A stretch of 64,000 nucleotides of DNA from Sphingobacterium lumbrici. Its GTDB lineage: Bacteria; Bacteroidota; Bacteroidia; Sphingobacteriales; Sphingobacteriaceae. Shown here piece after piece: positions 36,201 to 46,792 of this stretch. The stretch is taken from assembly GCF_006476045.1 (NCBI RefSeq), contig NZ_SRZY01000011.1, positions 558,001 to 622,000 on the forward strand, written 5' to 3'. Under the pieces are notes generated by a model, which saw nothing but the letters and a program-made list of their open reading frames with translations, had not been told where the DNA came from and did not search any database. The position numbers and the translations under genes are program-made. Within the stretch, counting starts at the first letter, position 1; each line of letters starts with the position of its first letter.

Positions 36201-37078
36201 ACATCAATCCAACAGGTTGGACTACTGATGATGAAAAGAATGAGATGATTAAAATGTCTCTTCATAACTACAATATTAAGTATAACGAAGAGTTAGGAGC
36301 TTTCAAACGCGATAAATTCGCGATCTCGGTAGGGGATGAACTTCCATCAGGTATTGTTCAAATGGCTAAAGTTTACGTGGCAAAGAAACGTAAATTGAAA
36401 GTAGGAGATAAGATGGCTGGTCGTCACGGTAATAAAGGTATTGTCGCACGTATCGTACGTGATGAAGATATGCCTTTCTTAGAAGACGGAACGCCGGTAG
36501 ATATCGTATTGAATCCATTAGGTGTACCTTCTCGTATGAACTTAGGTCAGATTTATGAAACGGTTCTTGGATGGGCAGGTCAAAAATTAGGAATGAAGTT
36601 CGCTACGCCAATCTTCGATGGTGCTGAAATGGGCCAAGTAGAGGAGTGGGTAGCAAAAGCGGAATTGCCTAAATCAGGCCGTACCTATCTTTACAACGGG
36701 TTAACGGGAGAGCGTTTTGATCAACCTACTACTGTCGGCGTGATTTACATGTTGAAATTAGGTCACATGGTAGATGATAAAATGCACGCACGTTCGATCG
36801 GACCTTATTCATTGATTACACAACAACCATTGGGTGGTAAAGCACAATTTGGTGGTCAGCGTTTCGGTGAGATGGAGGTTTGGGCATTGGAGGCATTCGG
36901 TGCATCTAATATCCTTCAGGAGATCTTGACTGTGAAATCCGATGATGTAGTAGGTCGTGCTAAAACTTACGAAGCAATCGTGAAGGGTAACAATTTGCCA
37001 ACTCCATCGGTACCAGAATCGTTCAACGTATTGGTACATGAGTTGCGTGGATTAGGTTTAGATATCACATTAGATTAA
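33269..37078 (+). CDS. rpoB: DNA-directed RNA polymerase subunit beta
   Basis: Catalytic beta subunit, 1269 residues. Landmarks: the rifampicin region ([47 protein letters not shown]), the switch/active-site segment [29 protein letters not shown], and a C-terminus with [18 protein letters not shown] that docks onto beta'. The start codon is TTG at 33269, giving the conserved [13 protein letters not shown]-terminus; no ATG fits. The [10 protein letters not shown] cluster shows the usual rifampicin-sensitive residues (Q in FMDQTN, H in ITHKRR, S in RLSALG). Confidence 0.98.
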   Translation: MANSNIQKERVNFATSKKVIDYPDFLDVQLQSFKEFFQLETTSDNRHQEGLYKVFAENFPISDSRNIFVLEFLDYFIDPPRYDIQECIERGLTYSVPLKAKLKLSCNDEEHEDFETIVQDVYLGTIPYMTPKGTFVINGAERVIVSQLHRSPGVFFGQSRHTNGTKLYSARVIPFKGSWIEFATDVNNVMYAYIDRKKKFPVTTLLRAIGFDSDKDILELFDLADEVKVSKSGLKKYVGRRLAARVLKKWIEDFVDEDTGEVVSIDRNEIILERETVLEEDHIDLIIDAGVKSIILAKDDDSNNADYSIIYNTLQKDTSNSEKEAVEHIYRQLRNAEPPDEETARGIIDRLFFSDKRYDLGDVGRYRINRKLQLDTAAETKVLTRQDIIAIVKYLINLINSKAEVDDIDHLSNRRVRTVGEQLYAQFGVGLARMARTIRERMNIRDNEVFTPTDLINARTLSSVINSFFGTNQLSQFMDQTNPLAEITHKRRLSALGPGGLSRERAGFEVRDVHYTHYGRLCTIETPEGPNIGLISSLSVHAKINNLGFIETPYRIVRDGKVVVDEPVVYLSAEDEDGKTIAQANAQYDDNGNYLEAKVKARYEGDFPIIVPEKLDYMDVAPNQITSIAASLIPFLEHDDANRALMGSNMQRQAVPLLRPQAPIVGTGLEGRVASDSRTLINAEGNGVVEYVDAQEIKIRYERNEDDRLVSFDDDIRTYRLIKFKKTNQNTCINLKPIVRKGQKVTKGQVLCEGYATEDGELALGRNLKVAFMPWQGYNFEDAIVISERVVSQDIFTSLHIEEFELEVRDTKRGEEELTADIPNVSEEATKDLDENGIIRIGAEVGEGDILIGKITPKGESDPSPEEKLLRAIFGDKAGDVKDASLKTPPSIKGVVIDTKLFSRAKKMSKEVERKALEKLEVAHDKNLRSLKERLVDKLFTIVNGKTSQGVYNSYRELLVAKGAKFTQKILTDLDYAHINPTGWTTDDEKNEMIKMSLHNYNIKYNEELGAFKRDKFAISVGDELPSGIVQMAKVYVAKKRKLKVGDKMAGRHGNKGIVARIVRDEDMPFLEDGTPVDIVLNPLGVPSRMNLGQIYETVLGWAGQKLGMKFATPIFDGAEMGQVEEWVAKAELPKSGRTYLYNGLTGERFDQPTTVGVIYMLKLGHMVDDKMHARSIGPYSLITQQPLGGKAQFGGQRFGEMEVWALEAFGASNILQEILTVKSDDVVGRAKTYEAIVKGNNLPTPSVPESFNVLVHELRGLGLDITLD

Positions 37079-37091
37079 TCAAGCAAATAGG

Positions 37092-37119
37092 GCTTAACGG
37101 ATGGAACCATCTGTTAAGC
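37092..37119 (+). promoter_or_regulatory. Hairpin between rpoB and rpoC
   Basis: GCTTAACGGATGG pairs with CCATCTGTTAAGC (one G-T) around a 2-nt loop. There is no T-run directly behind it, so it is more likely an mRNA-stability or processing element than a terminator. Confidence 0.5.
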
Positions 37120-37148
37120 TTCTTTAAAGCTTTAACTTTTGAATAAGT

Positions 37149-40100
37149 ATGTCTTACAAAAAAGATAATAAAATTAAAAGCAACTTTACATCGATCACGA
37201 TCAGCTTAGCGTCTCCGGAGACAATTTTGGAACGTTCAAGTGGTGAAGTTGTAAAACCAGAAACGATCAACTACCGTACGTACAAACCGGAGCGTGATGG
37301 TCTATTCTGTGAGCGTATCTTCGGTCCGGTAAAGGATTACGAATGTCACTGTGGTAAATACAAACGTATCCGTTATAAGGGTATTGTATGTGACCGTTGT
37401 GGTGTTGAAGTTACAGAGAAAAAAGTGCGTCGTGAGCGTATGGGGCACATCTCTTTGGTGGTTCCTGTTGCACATATTTGGTACTTTCGTTCTCTTCCCA
37501 ACAAAATTGGTTACTTATTAGGTCTTCCTACTAAGAAGCTAGACATGATCATCTATTACGAGCGATACGTGGTAATCCAAGCAGGTATCAAAGAAGATGA
37601 TGGTATTTCTTATATGGATTTCTTAACAGAAGAAGAGTATTTAGATATTTTAGATACTTTACCAAAAGAGAACCAATACCTGGATGACAACGATCCTCAA
37701 AAGTTCGTTGCGAAAATGGGTGCTGAAGCATTGGAAGAGTTATTGAAACGCATTGATCTTGATCGATTGTCATACGATTTACGTCATCAGGCAGCTAATG
37801 AAACTTCTCAGCAACGTAAAAATGAAGCGTTAAAACGTCTTCATGTTGTGGAGGCATTCCGTGGTTCAAGAGATCGTATTGAAAATCGTCCGGAATGGAT
37901 GATCGTAAAAATCGTTCCTATTATTCCACCGGAATTACGTCCTTTAGTTCCTTTGGATGGTGGCCGTTTTGCGACTTCGGATTTGAATGACTTATACCGT
38001 CGTGTGATTATCCGTAATAATCGTTTGAAACGTTTGATCGAAATCAAAGCTCCTGAAGTAATTTTACGTAACGAAAAGCGTATGCTTCAAGAAGCTGTTG
38101 ACTCGTTGTTTGACAACTCACGTAAAGTGAATGCTGTTAAGACAGAAGGTAACCGTGCCTTGAAATCGTTATCAGATATCTTGAAAGGTAAACAAGGCCG
38201 TTTCCGTCAAAACTTATTAGGTAAACGTGTCGATTATTCGGCTCGTTCGGTAATTGTGGTTGGTCCTCATTTGAAATTACACGAGTGTGGTCTTCCTAAA
38301 GATATGGCTGCAGAGCTTTACAAACCATTTATCATCCGTAAGATGATTGAAAGAGGTATTGTAAAAACCGTAAAATCAGCTAAAAAAATCGTAGATCGTA
38401 AAGATCCGGTTGTATGGGATATCCTTGAAAATGTATTGAAAGGACACCCTGTATTATTAAACCGTGCACCTACGCTTCACCGTTTGGGTATTCAGGCTTT
38501 TCAACCGACTTTAGTAGAGGGTAAAGCCATTCAATTGCACCCGTTAGTGTGTACAGCGTTCAACGCCGATTTTGACGGTGACCAAATGGCAGTCCACTTA
38601 CCATTAGGTAATGCTGCAATTTTGGAAGCCCAAATCTTAATGTTGGCGGCACATAATATTCTTAACCCTGCTAACGGTTCTCCGGTTACTGTACCGTCTC
38701 AAGATATGGTATTGGGTCTTTATTATATTACTAAAGGCCGTAAATCGGATGAAAACCGTAAGATGAGAGGTGAAGGAAGTATATTCTATTCTCCAGAAGA
38801 AGTTATTATCGCTTTAAATGAGGAACAGGTAGATCTTCACTCGTGGATTAAAGTTAAGACTCAGGTTAAACTAGGTGAAGATCAGTATGGTCAACAAATC
38901 ATTGAAACGACTGTAGGGCGGGTAATCTTTAATCAGATTGTTCCTCACGAGGTAGGTTATATCAATGAGATCTTGACGAAGAAATCACTTCGTAATGTCA
39001 TTGGAGAGATCGTGAAAAATACGGGTATGGCTCGTGCAGCGAAATTCTTGGATGATATGAAAGAGTTAGGATTCCAAACAGCCTTTAAAGGTGGTTTGTC
39101 ATTCAACTTGCAAGATTTGAATATTCCGGATGCTAAAGCTGACTTGATTGCTCAAGCTACTAATGAGGTAGAAGAGGTAATGGGTAACTATAACATGGGT
39201 TTCATTACGAACAATGAGCGTTACAACCAAATCATCGATATCTGGACGCGTATCAACAACAGGTTGACTGCGCACGTGATGGATATCTTATCAAATGACA
39301 ACCAAGGTTTCAACTCTGTATATATGATGTTGGATTCTGGGGCGCGTGGTTCAAAAGAACAAATTCGTCAGTTGTGCGGTATGCGTGGTTTGATGGCTAA
39401 ACCTCAGAAATCTGGTAATTCAGGTGGTGAAATTATTGAAAACCCGATTTTATCAAACTTTAAAGAAGGTCTTTCCGTATTAGAGTACTTTATTTCTACA
39501 CACGGTGCGCGTAAGGGTCTTGCCGATACGGCATTGAAAACGGCCGATGCGGGTTACTTAACGCGTCGTCTGCATGACGTTGCTCAAGATATGATTGTCG
39601 TAGATCACGATTGTGGAGGTTTACGTGGTATCTATACTACTGCATTGAAAGATAACGATGATATCGTTGAACCATTATACGATCGTATCTTAGGTCGTAC
39701 ACCACTTCATGATGTTTATCATCCAGAAACGAACGAATTGATCGTAGCTGCGAACGATGATATTACCGAAGAAGTTGGGTATGCAATAGAAGAGGCTGGT
39801 ATTGAAGGTGTTGAAATTCGTTCGGTATTAACTTGTGAATCTAAACGCGGAGTATGTGCTTGTTGTTATGGCCGTAACTTAGCTTCCGGTAAACGTGTAC
39901 AAATGGGTGAAGCTGTCGGTGTAATTGCCGCACAGTCTATTGGTGAGCCGGGTACGCAGTTAACACTTCGTACGTTCCACGTGGGTGGTACAGCATCTAA
40001 CATTGCCAACGAGTCAACTATCATTGCTAAATACGAAGGTATTGTTGAATTCGAGAATGTTCGTACCGTTGAGAAGCAAGGTGAAGATGGTCCATATCAA

Positions 40101-41429
40101 GTTGTATTGGGACGTTCAGGTGAGATTAAAATCGTTAGTGGTGAAAACAACAAAGTTCTCTATCAACAAATCATTCCTTACGGTTCGAACTTGTTCGTAA
40201 AAGAAGGAGACAAAGTTGAAAAAGGAGCCAAACTTGTTGACTGGGATCCATATAATGCGGTAATCATTTCCGAGTTTGCGGGTAAAGTGGAGTTTGATGC
40301 CATTATCGAAGGTGTTACTTTCCGTGAAGAATCCGATGAGCAAACAGGTCACAAAGAAAAAGTAATCATTGAAACTCGTGATAAGACGAAAAACCCTACT
40401 ATCAAAGTTGTTGATTTGAAAGGCGAAGTAATCCGCTCGTACAACATCCCTGTAGGAGCTCACGTTTCGGTATCTCATGGTCAAAAAGTAAAAGAAGGAG
40501 CTATCTTAGTTAAGATCCCTCGTTCTACCGGTAAGACGCGAGATATTACGGGTGGTCTTCCACGTGTAACGGAGTTATTCGAAGCGCGTAACCCATCTAA
40601 CCCAGCGGTAGTTACTGAAATCGATGGTGTTGTATCATTAGGAGGTGTTAAGCGTGGTAACCGTGAGATTTCGATCGAATCCCGTGATGGACAAGTGAAG
40701 AAATATTTGGTTCCGCTTTCGAAACATATTCTGGTACAAGATAATGATTTTATTAAAGCAGGTATGCCTTTGTCAGACGGTCAGATTTCTCCTGGAGATA
40801 TCTTATCTATCAAAGGGCCGGCAGCCGTTCAGGAGTATATCGTAAATGGTATTCAAGAGGTTTACCGTCTTCAAGGTGTAAAAATCAATGATAAGCACTT
40901 TGAAACGATCGTTCACCAAATGATGCAAAAAGTTCATATTGAAGATCCGGGAGATACACGTTTCTTAGAGAAAGAAGCTGTAAACAAATGGGATTTCATG
41001 TTGGAAAACGATTCATTGTACGATAAAAAGGTTATTGTTGAGTCAGGTGATTCTTCGACTTTACGTGCGGGTCAAATCGTTACGTTGCGTAAACTTCGTG
41101 AAGAAAACTCTAGCTTGAAACGTCAAGACTTGAAATTGGTGGAAGTACGTGATGCAATTCCTGCTACTTCAAGCCCATTGTTACAAGGTATTACAAGAGC
41201 TTCATTAGGAACCAAATCGTTCATTTCAGCAGCGTCCTTCCAGGAAACTACGAAAGTATTGAACGAGGCAGCTATTGCAGGTAAACGTGATAATTTATTA
41301 GGTTTGAAAGAAAACGTAATTGTTGGTCACTTAATTCCTTCTGGTACCGGTCTGCGTAAATACAGTAATATTATCGTAGGTTCACGTGAGGAATACGATC
41401 AATTATTGGCATCGAAAGAAGAAGATTAA
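37149..41429 (+). CDS. rpoC: DNA-directed RNA polymerase subunit beta'
   Basis: Largest polymerase subunit, 1426 residues. It contains the N-terminal zinc site ([19 protein letters not shown]), the catalytic [12 protein letters not shown] with the Mg-binding aspartates, the trigger loop region with [25 protein letters not shown], and the second zinc site ([16 protein letters not shown]). A spacer domain between these lies at about residues 930-1120. It is preceded by the intergenic hairpin and followed by a terminator. Confidence 0.98.
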   Translation: MSYKKDNKIKSNFTSITISLASPETILERSSGEVVKPETINYRTYKPERDGLFCERIFGPVKDYECHCGKYKRIRYKGIVCDRCGVEVTEKKVRRERMGHISLVVPVAHIWYFRSLPNKIGYLLGLPTKKLDMIIYYERYVVIQAGIKEDDGISYMDFLTEEEYLDILDTLPKENQYLDDNDPQKFVAKMGAEALEELLKRIDLDRLSYDLRHQAANETSQQRKNEALKRLHVVEAFRGSRDRIENRPEWMIVKIVPIIPPELRPLVPLDGGRFATSDLNDLYRRVIIRNNRLKRLIEIKAPEVILRNEKRMLQEAVDSLFDNSRKVNAVKTEGNRALKSLSDILKGKQGRFRQNLLGKRVDYSARSVIVVGPHLKLHECGLPKDMAAELYKPFIIRKMIERGIVKTVKSAKKIVDRKDPVVWDILENVLKGHPVLLNRAPTLHRLGIQAFQPTLVEGKAIQLHPLVCTAFNADFDGDQMAVHLPLGNAAILEAQILMLAAHNILNPANGSPVTVPSQDMVLGLYYITKGRKSDENRKMRGEGSIFYSPEEVIIALNEEQVDLHSWIKVKTQVKLGEDQYGQQIIETTVGRVIFNQIVPHEVGYINEILTKKSLRNVIGEIVKNTGMARAAKFLDDMKELGFQTAFKGGLSFNLQDLNIPDAKADLIAQATNEVEEVMGNYNMGFITNNERYNQIIDIWTRINNRLTAHVMDILSNDNQGFNSVYMMLDSGARGSKEQIRQLCGMRGLMAKPQKSGNSGGEIIENPILSNFKEGLSVLEYFISTHGARKGLADTALKTADAGYLTRRLHDVAQDMIVVDHDCGGLRGIYTTALKDNDDIVEPLYDRILGRTPLHDVYHPETNELIVAANDDITEEVGYAIEEAGIEGVEIRSVLTCESKRGVCACCYGRNLASGKRVQMGEAVGVIAAQSIGEPGTQLTLRTFHVGGTASNIANESTIIAKYEGIVEFENVRTVEKQGEDGPYQVVLGRSGEIKIVSGENNKVLYQQIIPYGSNLFVKEGDKVEKGAKLVDWDPYNAVIISEFAGKVEFDAIIEGVTFREESDEQTGHKEKVIIETRDKTKNPTIKVVDLKGEVIRSYNIPVGAHVSVSHGQKVKEGAILVKIPRSTGKTRDITGGLPRVTELFEARNPSNPAVVTEIDGVVSLGGVKRGNREISIESRDGQVKKYLVPLSKHILVQDNDFIKAGMPLSDGQISPGDILSIKGPAAVQEYIVNGIQEVYRLQGVKINDKHFETIVHQMMQKVHIEDPGDTRFLEKEAVNKWDFMLENDSLYDKKVIVESGDSSTLRAGQIVTLRKLREENSSLKRQDLKLVEVRDAIPATSSPLLQGITRASLGTKSFISAASFQETTKVLNEAAIAGKRDNLLGLKENVIVGHLIPSGTGLRKYSNIIVGSREEYDQLLASKEED

Positions 41430-41449
41430 TATTCTCTTTTTAATATAAA

Positions 41450-41482
41450 TATAAAGGCTAGCAAATTTTGCTAGCCTTTATT
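41450..41482. terminator. rpoC terminator
   Basis: AAAGGCTAGCAAA-T-TTTGCTAGCCTTT, a perfect dyad with T on its right and A on its left, so it can also serve the converging eda gene. Confidence 0.9.
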
Positions 41483-41506
41483 ATTTCCGTTTATATGCAG
41501 AATGTT

Positions 41507-42148
41507 TTATTGTTTGATCCAGCTAAACAATTGCTTACTTCGTTCAGCTAACCACGAATAATCTGTTGCCCCCTCTGGTTCTTGAAATAATTTGGAACCC
41601 AGACCAACGGAGTATACTCCGGCTTCAAACCATCCCTGAATATTTTTCTCTTCTACGTCAACACCGCCTGTCGGCATGAATTTAACCTTTGGAAACAGCG
41701 GTTTGATTGCTTTTAAAAATTTCGGACCAAGTGTATCTCCCGGAAATAGTTTAACAAGTGGTGCTCCCAATTTTTCGGCAACGGCGATTTCAGAAGGTGT
41801 CATACAACCCGGAATCCATAAAATACCTTTATCTAATGTTTCTTTAGCAATACTTGGTTCAATAATAGGACTTACGATAAATTCTGCGCCAACTGCTAAA
41901 AAGCTTTTCGCCTGTTCAACATCTTTTATTGTTCCAATACCCAATACCAATCCGGGGAGATGCAAATTTTTGTAATCCAATAATATTTTGAAATTTTCCA
42001 ATGCTTTTTCACCTCGATTTACAAATTCGAAAACGCGAATTCCTCCTTCATAAGCGGCCTTAACGATTTCAATGCATTTCGCACTGTCATCATGATAATA
42101 AACAGGTATTACTGGGTATTTATTGATTGTTTCTAATATATTGTTCAT
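41507..42148 (-). CDS. eda: KDPG / 4-hydroxy-2-oxoglutarate aldolase
   Basis: Class I aldolase that cleaves 2-keto-3-deoxy-6-phosphogluconate to pyruvate and glyceraldehyde-3-phosphate. The 213-residue TIM barrel has the Schiff-base lysine at Lys133 in APLVKLFPGD, and the MPTGGVD phosphate-binding segment. Class assignment rests on the kinase gene 2 nt upstream, which makes the substrate KDPG in a hexuronate pathway. Confidence 0.93.
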   Translation of the reverse strand: MNNILETINKYPVIPVYYHDDSAKCIEIVKAAYEGGIRVFEFVNRGEKALENFKILLDYKNLHLPGLVLGIGTIKDVEQAKSFLAVGAEFIVSPIIEPSIAKETLDKGILWIPGCMTPSEIAVAEKLGAPLVKLFPGDTLGPKFLKAIKPLFPKVKFMPTGGVDVEEKNIQGWFEAGVYSVGLGSKLFQEPEGATDYSWLAERSKQLFSWIKQ

Positions 42149-42150
42149 GA

Positions 42151-43143
42151 TTATTTAAATTTTCCGTTTCCAAAATCGCCTTCTACAAATAGTTTTTGAT
42201 ATCCAGCCCCTGTCGCTATTTCAATTATTTCCCGAGGATCAGCCGTGTTTTTTAATGCATGAATAAATCCTGCCATAAATGCATCGCCACTTCCTATGCG
42301 ATCAATTACCGCATTCGTTTCAAATATTTGCGAGATGCTATTTTTTTCTCTCGAATGATAGGTTCCGTAGAATAGATTGTGTGTGGGATTGTCCATAAAG
42401 CGATAGGTATTGGCGATATGTTTCGTTTTGGGGAACTTATTGAATATCTCCTTCGCTGATTTTATTGCATATTCATAATATGTTTGAATCTCGGTTTCCC
42501 GATTTAGGGATTCATCAATAGATGTGCCCAGCATTTTATTCGCGGCCCATATATTGCCCATTACTACATCACAGTATTCAACCAATTGAGGCATTATTTC
42601 AATAGGTTGTTTGCCGTATTGCCACAGCTTGCTTCTGTAATTCAAGTCTACCGAAATTGTGATATTTCTCGCACTCGCTTCGTTCAATAATTGCTCGGTT
42701 AATGAGGCCATCTGTTCATTAAGGGCAGGTGTAAGCGCAGTCCAATGCAGCCAATCTACATTTCCCAGTAATGACTCATAATCGATATCTTCCGGACGAA
42801 GCTGGCTAAAGCTTGAGTACTTCCGGTCATATATTACCTCTCCTTTGGTAAGGCCATTGGCCGATAGGAGAATATATGATCCGATTCTATCGCCGATTTT
42901 GGATACTTTAGAAGTGTCGACATTAGATTCGTGGAGTATGGCGATAATTTCGGCGGATAGTGGATTGTCGGGGAAAGCACTGTAGTAAGAAGTTTTTGTT
43001 CCCATTTGTGCCAGCGATACAGCTACATTTGCTTCTGAACCTCCAGGGTACAATCTGGACAAATTATTGCCTTTTTCAAAAAAGGAATTGCCTACAGCTT
43101 GTTGTCGGATCAATATTTCTCCAAAAGATAAGACGCTTTTCAT
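42151..43143 (-). CDS. kdgK: 2-keto-3-deoxygluconate kinase (PfkB family)
   Basis: Ribokinase-fold sugar kinase of 330 residues. It has the N-terminal signature GGSEANVAVSLAQMG and the catalytic-base/anion-hole motif DRIGSGDAFMAGF near the C-terminus. The family alone does not fix the sugar; the tight pairing with eda and the divergent mannonate genes make KDG the likely substrate, giving KDPG for Eda. Confidence 0.88.
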   Translation of the reverse strand: MKSVLSFGEILIRQQAVGNSFFEKGNNLSRLYPGGSEANVAVSLAQMGTKTSYYSAFPDNPLSAEIIAILHESNVDTSKVSKIGDRIGSYILLSANGLTKGEVIYDRKYSSFSQLRPEDIDYESLLGNVDWLHWTALTPALNEQMASLTEQLLNEASARNITISVDLNYRSKLWQYGKQPIEIMPQLVEYCDVVMGNIWAANKMLGTSIDESLNRETEIQTYYEYAIKSAKEIFNKFPKTKHIANTYRFMDNPTHNLFYGTYHSREKNSISQIFETNAVIDRIGSGDAFMAGFIHALKNTADPREIIEIATGAGYQKLFVEGDFGNGKFK

Positions 43144-43301
43144 TAGAATGGTTTTGATTAATACGCTAAAAATACGATTTAACTGTGATAAATAAGAGTC
43201 AGTTAATGTATAAATTTATCGCAATCGTTATCGTATTTTACGTTCATTTATTGTTGTTTTTTTTGGTATCTTGCTTTGATAAAATTATAAACAATTGTTA
43301 A
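43144..43301. promoter_or_regulatory. Divergent control region of the hexuronate locus
   Basis: A 158-nt gap between kdgK-eda (left) and the SDR-uxuA-MFS run (right). GCAATCGTTATC at 43221-43232 resembles a LacI-family operator (AAnCGnTT core with one mismatch). TTAACTG (43179-43185) and CAGTTAA (43200-43206) form a second inverted pair. Possible weak -7 boxes: TATTTTTA (minus strand, 43167-43174) and TATCTTGC (plus strand, 43267-43274). The LacI regulator encoded at 46793-47836 is the obvious candidate to bind here. Confidence 0.5.
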
Positions 43302-44123
43302 ATGAATGTTTTAGAAAAATTTTCCTTAAAAGGGAAAGTAATAATTGTTACTGGAGGAACAGGTGTTTTAGGGAAATCCTTTGTGAAGGCACTTGCAGAA
43401 GCCAAGGCTAGAGTTTGTATTATTGGTCGTGATCAAGAGCGTGCTGACGAGCGTGTACGATTAGTAGAGACTTTCGGTAGTGAGGGACTTGCTATTGTGG
43501 GCGATGTAATGAGTGAGCAATCAATGATTGCAGCCCGAGAGCAGATACTGGCCAAATGGGGAACGATAGACGGATTGGTAAATGCAGCAGGGGGTAATAT
43601 TCAAGGCGCAACAATTGCGCCCGAACAGGATATCTTCAGCGCAAATGTACAAGATACAATCAAAGCTATTGAATTGAATCTCTTTGGAACGATAATTCCA
43701 ACTCATGTTTTTGGGAAGGTACTTGCAGAAAATGGCAAAGGTTCGATTATCAATATAGGTTCGTTGTCATCAAGTCAGGCTATTACACGTGTATTGGGTT
43801 ACACCGTAGCCAAAAATGGTGTTATTGGATTTACAAAATGGATGGCCACTGAATTGGCATTACGTTATGGTGACAGAATTAGAGTAAATGCGATAGCCCC
43901 AGGTGTATTTTTAACAGAACAAAATAGGGCTTTACTCACTAATACGGATGGCACATATACTGCTCGCGCCCAAAAATTTATTAATGGAACACCTTTTTCA
44001 AGATTAGGAGATCCTTCTGAGTTGGAGGGTACATTGGTTTATCTATTGAGTGACGCATCATCTTTCGTTTCGGGAGAGACTGTGTACGTTGATGGTGGAT
44101 TTAACGCGTGGAGTGGAGTTTAA
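43302..44123 (+). CDS. SDR-type D-mannonate oxidoreductase (fructuronate reductase)
   Basis: A 273-residue short-chain dehydrogenase with the NAD(P) glycine motif TGGTGVLG at 17-24, NAAGGN at 94-99 and catalytic Tyr167/Lys171 (GYTVAKNG). Its place directly before uxuA identifies it as the enzyme reducing fructuronate to mannonate, a step done by a long-chain dehydrogenase (UxuB) in E. coli. The function is inferred from context and from resemblance to SDR mannonate oxidoreductases. Confidence 0.82.
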   Translation: MNVLEKFSLKGKVIIVTGGTGVLGKSFVKALAEAKARVCIIGRDQERADERVRLVETFGSEGLAIVGDVMSEQSMIAAREQILAKWGTIDGLVNAAGGNIQGATIAPEQDIFSANVQDTIKAIELNLFGTIIPTHVFGKVLAENGKGSIINIGSLSSSQAITRVLGYTVAKNGVIGFTKWMATELALRYGDRIRVNAIAPGVFLTEQNRALLTNTDGTYTARAQKFINGTPFSRLGDPSELEGTLVYLLSDASSFVSGETVYVDGGFNAWSGV

Positions 44124-44142
44124 TTATAAATAATTTATTTGA

Positions 44143-45312
44143 ATGAGAAATAGATTTGAACAAACTTGGAGATGGTATGGGCCTAATGATTCGGTCAGTC
44201 TACAAGATGTAAAACAAGCCGGAGCCACGGGGATTGTTACCGCATTACACCATATAGCCCACGGAGATGTTTGGCCTTTAGAAGATATACAAGAACGCAA
44301 AAGGATCATCGAAGAATCAGGATTGAAATGGTCCGTAGTTGAAAGTGTTCCGGTACACGAAGCTATCAAAACCAGAAGAAGTGACGCCGCACAGTATATC
44401 GAAAATTATAAACAATCCTTACGTAATCTTGCATCGTGTGGCATACACATCGTAACATATAATTTCATGCCTGTCCTTGACTGGACAAGGACGAAGCTAG
44501 ATCTGGAACTAGAGAATGGTGCAAAAGCGCTTTATTTTAATTGGACTGACTTGGCAGCATTTGATCTTTTTGTGTTGAAAAGAGAGCAGGCAGAAAAAGA
44601 TTATCCTCAAGAAATAGTTACAGCGGCAAAAAAACGTTTCGACGGATTTACCCCGGCTGATATTGAAGACTTGAATAGAGTTATCCTGATGGGAATTCCA
44701 AGCGAGAAGGATATAAGTTTAGAAGATCTGCACACAAGTCTTGAAATATATAAAGAGATTGGATTCGAGGGGTTACTTAATAATCTTCTTTGGTTTTTGA
44801 ATGAAATCGCTGAGGTATGTGAGGAAAGCAATATCAAGATGGCTCTCCACCCGGACGATCCTCCTTATCCGATATTAGGGTTACCTAGAATAGCTTCTAA
44901 TCAACAAGATTACCTCAATATTATTAACGGATTAGATAAAGATTTTAATGGCGTTTGTTTTTGTACAGGCTCATTAGGAGCAGGGGTAAATAATAATATT
45001 CCTGAGATTGCAGAGGCATTAAAGCACCGTGTACATTTTGCACATTTCCGTAACGTGAAGAAAGATGAACAGGGTAATTTCTATGAAGCCGATCATTTGG
45101 ATGGCGATGTAGATATGGCAGCTGTGTTACGAATCTTTATAGCCGAGAATCAGCGAAGAGAGCAACCTATTCCATTTAGGCCTGATCATGGTCATCAAAT
45201 GTTGGATGATTTGAAAAAGGTAACGAATCCCGGATATTCAGCAATCGGCCGATTAAAGGGGTTGGCTGAAATTCGCGGACTGGAATTAGGATTAATTAGT
45301 GCAAAACCTTAA
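44143..45312 (+). CDS. uxuA: Mannonate dehydratase
   Basis: Dehydrates D-mannonate to 2-keto-3-deoxygluconate. The 389-residue TIM-barrel protein begins MRNRFEQTWRWYGPNDSVSL and shows ALHHIAHGDVWP, NFMPVLDWTRT, and the metal-binding segments MALHPDDPP, VCFCTGSLGAG, HFAHFRNVK and RPDHGHQM. Length matches E. coli UxuA. It is 19 nt behind the SDR gene. Confidence 0.97.
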   Translation: MRNRFEQTWRWYGPNDSVSLQDVKQAGATGIVTALHHIAHGDVWPLEDIQERKRIIEESGLKWSVVESVPVHEAIKTRRSDAAQYIENYKQSLRNLASCGIHIVTYNFMPVLDWTRTKLDLELENGAKALYFNWTDLAAFDLFVLKREQAEKDYPQEIVTAAKKRFDGFTPADIEDLNRVILMGIPSEKDISLEDLHTSLEIYKEIGFEGLLNNLLWFLNEIAEVCEESNIKMALHPDDPPYPILGLPRIASNQQDYLNIINGLDKDFNGVCFCTGSLGAGVNNNIPEIAEALKHRVHFAHFRNVKKDEQGNFYEADHLDGDVDMAAVLRIFIAENQRREQPIPFRPDHGHQMLDDLKKVTNPGYSAIGRLKGLAEIRGLELGLISAKP

Positions 45313-45347
45313 CTTTAAAATTTACTAAACCTTGTTATATAAACTTT

Positions 45348-46790
45348 ATGAAGTCTAATTCAATGAGCAAGTACAGGTGGTCAATTTGCGCCTTACTTTT
45401 TTTTGCTACTACTATTAACTATTTAGATCGACAAGTACTATCCTTAACCTGGAAAGATTTTATCGCTCCGGAATTTCATTGGACAAACAATGATTATGGT
45501 AATATCACCGCTTTGTTTTCTATTTTTTATGCTGTAAGCATGCTTTTTGCTGGTCGATTCGTCGATTGGATGGATACAAAGAAGGGATTCTTATGGGCAA
45601 TAGGCGTGTGGTCGATAGGAGCTGTCCTACATGCTTTTTGTGGGATTGCAACGTCGGGTATTATTACTGGAGAGTGGTTTGTAGGATTTGAGGGAGCAAA
45701 AGAGGCTATTGGCCGGGTACATGATGTTGGTCGAATAATTAATGTGAGTGTGGTTCTGTTTATTTTTGCACGTTTAATTCTAGCAATTGGTGAGGCTGGT
45801 AACTTTCCAGCCGCTATTAAAGCTACTGCAGAATATTTTCCTAAAAAGGATAGAGCATATTCTACAAGCATATTCAATGCGGGAGCGACTGTAGGGGCTT
45901 TAGTTGCTCCTTTGAGTATCCCACTGATTGCGAAATTATGGGGATGGGAAATGTCCTTTATTATAATTGGTGCATTGGGTTTTGTGTGGATGGGTTTCTG
46001 GGTTTTCATGTATGATAAGCCCGAAGGTAATCCTAAAGTAAACGAGGAGGAGCTAAACTATATTCAACAAGATAATACATTAGAAGAAAATGCAGATTTA
46101 AATGCTAGGAAGAAAATGGAGAAGGTCTCGATTTTATCCTGTTTGAAATATAGACAAACATGGGCCTTCGCTTTCGGTAAATTTATGACAGATGGTGTGT
46201 GGTGGTTCTTCCTGTTTTGGATGCCGGCCTATTTGAGTTCTGTATATGATATTAAATCTTCTGATTTTGAAGGTCAGCTTGCAGTTTTTGTACTCTATGC
46301 AATTACGCTATTGTCTATCATCGGTGGTTGGTTACCAAGCTATTTCGTAGATAAATTGGGGATGAATCCTTATGCAGGGCGCATGAAAGCAATGTTAATT
46401 TTTGCCTTTCTTCCGCTCGTGGTGATGTTGGCTCAGCCTTTAGGATATCTGAGTTACTGGTTCCCTGTGGTCTTAATTGGTATAGGAGGTGCAGCGCATC
46501 AAGCATGGTCTGCGAATATCTTCTCTACAGTAGGTGATATGTTTCCTAAGAAAGCAATTGCTACCGTAACCGGGATTGGCGGACTTGCCGGAGGTGTTGG
46601 AGCCTTTATAATCAACAAGTCGTCAGGTGTGCTTTTTGACTTTGCAGGACGCACTAATATGCAGTTTATGGGTTTTCAGGGTGAAGAAGCAGGATATTTT
46701 ATTATATTCTCAATCTGTGGGGTAGCCTATCTGATAGCGTGGACAGTAATGAAAACTTTAGTGCCCAAGATGAAATTAGTACAGATGTAG
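45348..46790 (+). CDS. MFS transporter, anion:cation symporter type (hexuronate importer)
   Basis: A 480-residue twelve-helix major facilitator with the early NYLDRQVLSLTW motif of the ExuT-like ACS group and the GRFVDWMDTKKG loop between helices 2 and 3. The central cytoplasmic loop is about residues 225-265. Position behind uxuA supports uptake of glucuronate or galacturonate. A region after helix 3 (ITGEWFVGFEGAKEAIGRVHDVG) is an insertion relative to ExuT as I recall it. The start could also be Met6. Confidence 0.87.
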   Translation: MKSNSMSKYRWSICALLFFATTINYLDRQVLSLTWKDFIAPEFHWTNNDYGNITALFSIFYAVSMLFAGRFVDWMDTKKGFLWAIGVWSIGAVLHAFCGIATSGIITGEWFVGFEGAKEAIGRVHDVGRIINVSVVLFIFARLILAIGEAGNFPAAIKATAEYFPKKDRAYSTSIFNAGATVGALVAPLSIPLIAKLWGWEMSFIIIGALGFVWMGFWVFMYDKPEGNPKVNEEELNYIQQDNTLEENADLNARKKMEKVSILSCLKYRQTWAFAFGKFMTDGVWWFFLFWMPAYLSSVYDIKSSDFEGQLAVFVLYAITLLSIIGGWLPSYFVDKLGMNPYAGRMKAMLIFAFLPLVVMLAQPLGYLSYWFPVVLIGIGGAAHQAWSANIFSTVGDMFPKKAIATVTGIGGLAGGVGAFIINKSSGVLFDFAGRTNMQFMGFQGEEAGYFIIFSICGVAYLIAWTVMKTLVPKMKLVQM

Positions 46791-46792
46791 GT

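Noticed and set aside
37092-37119. rpoB-rpoC hairpin as a terminator separating the two subunits
   Set aside because: No T-run follows, and rpoC has no visible promoter of its own, so the two must be co-transcribed.
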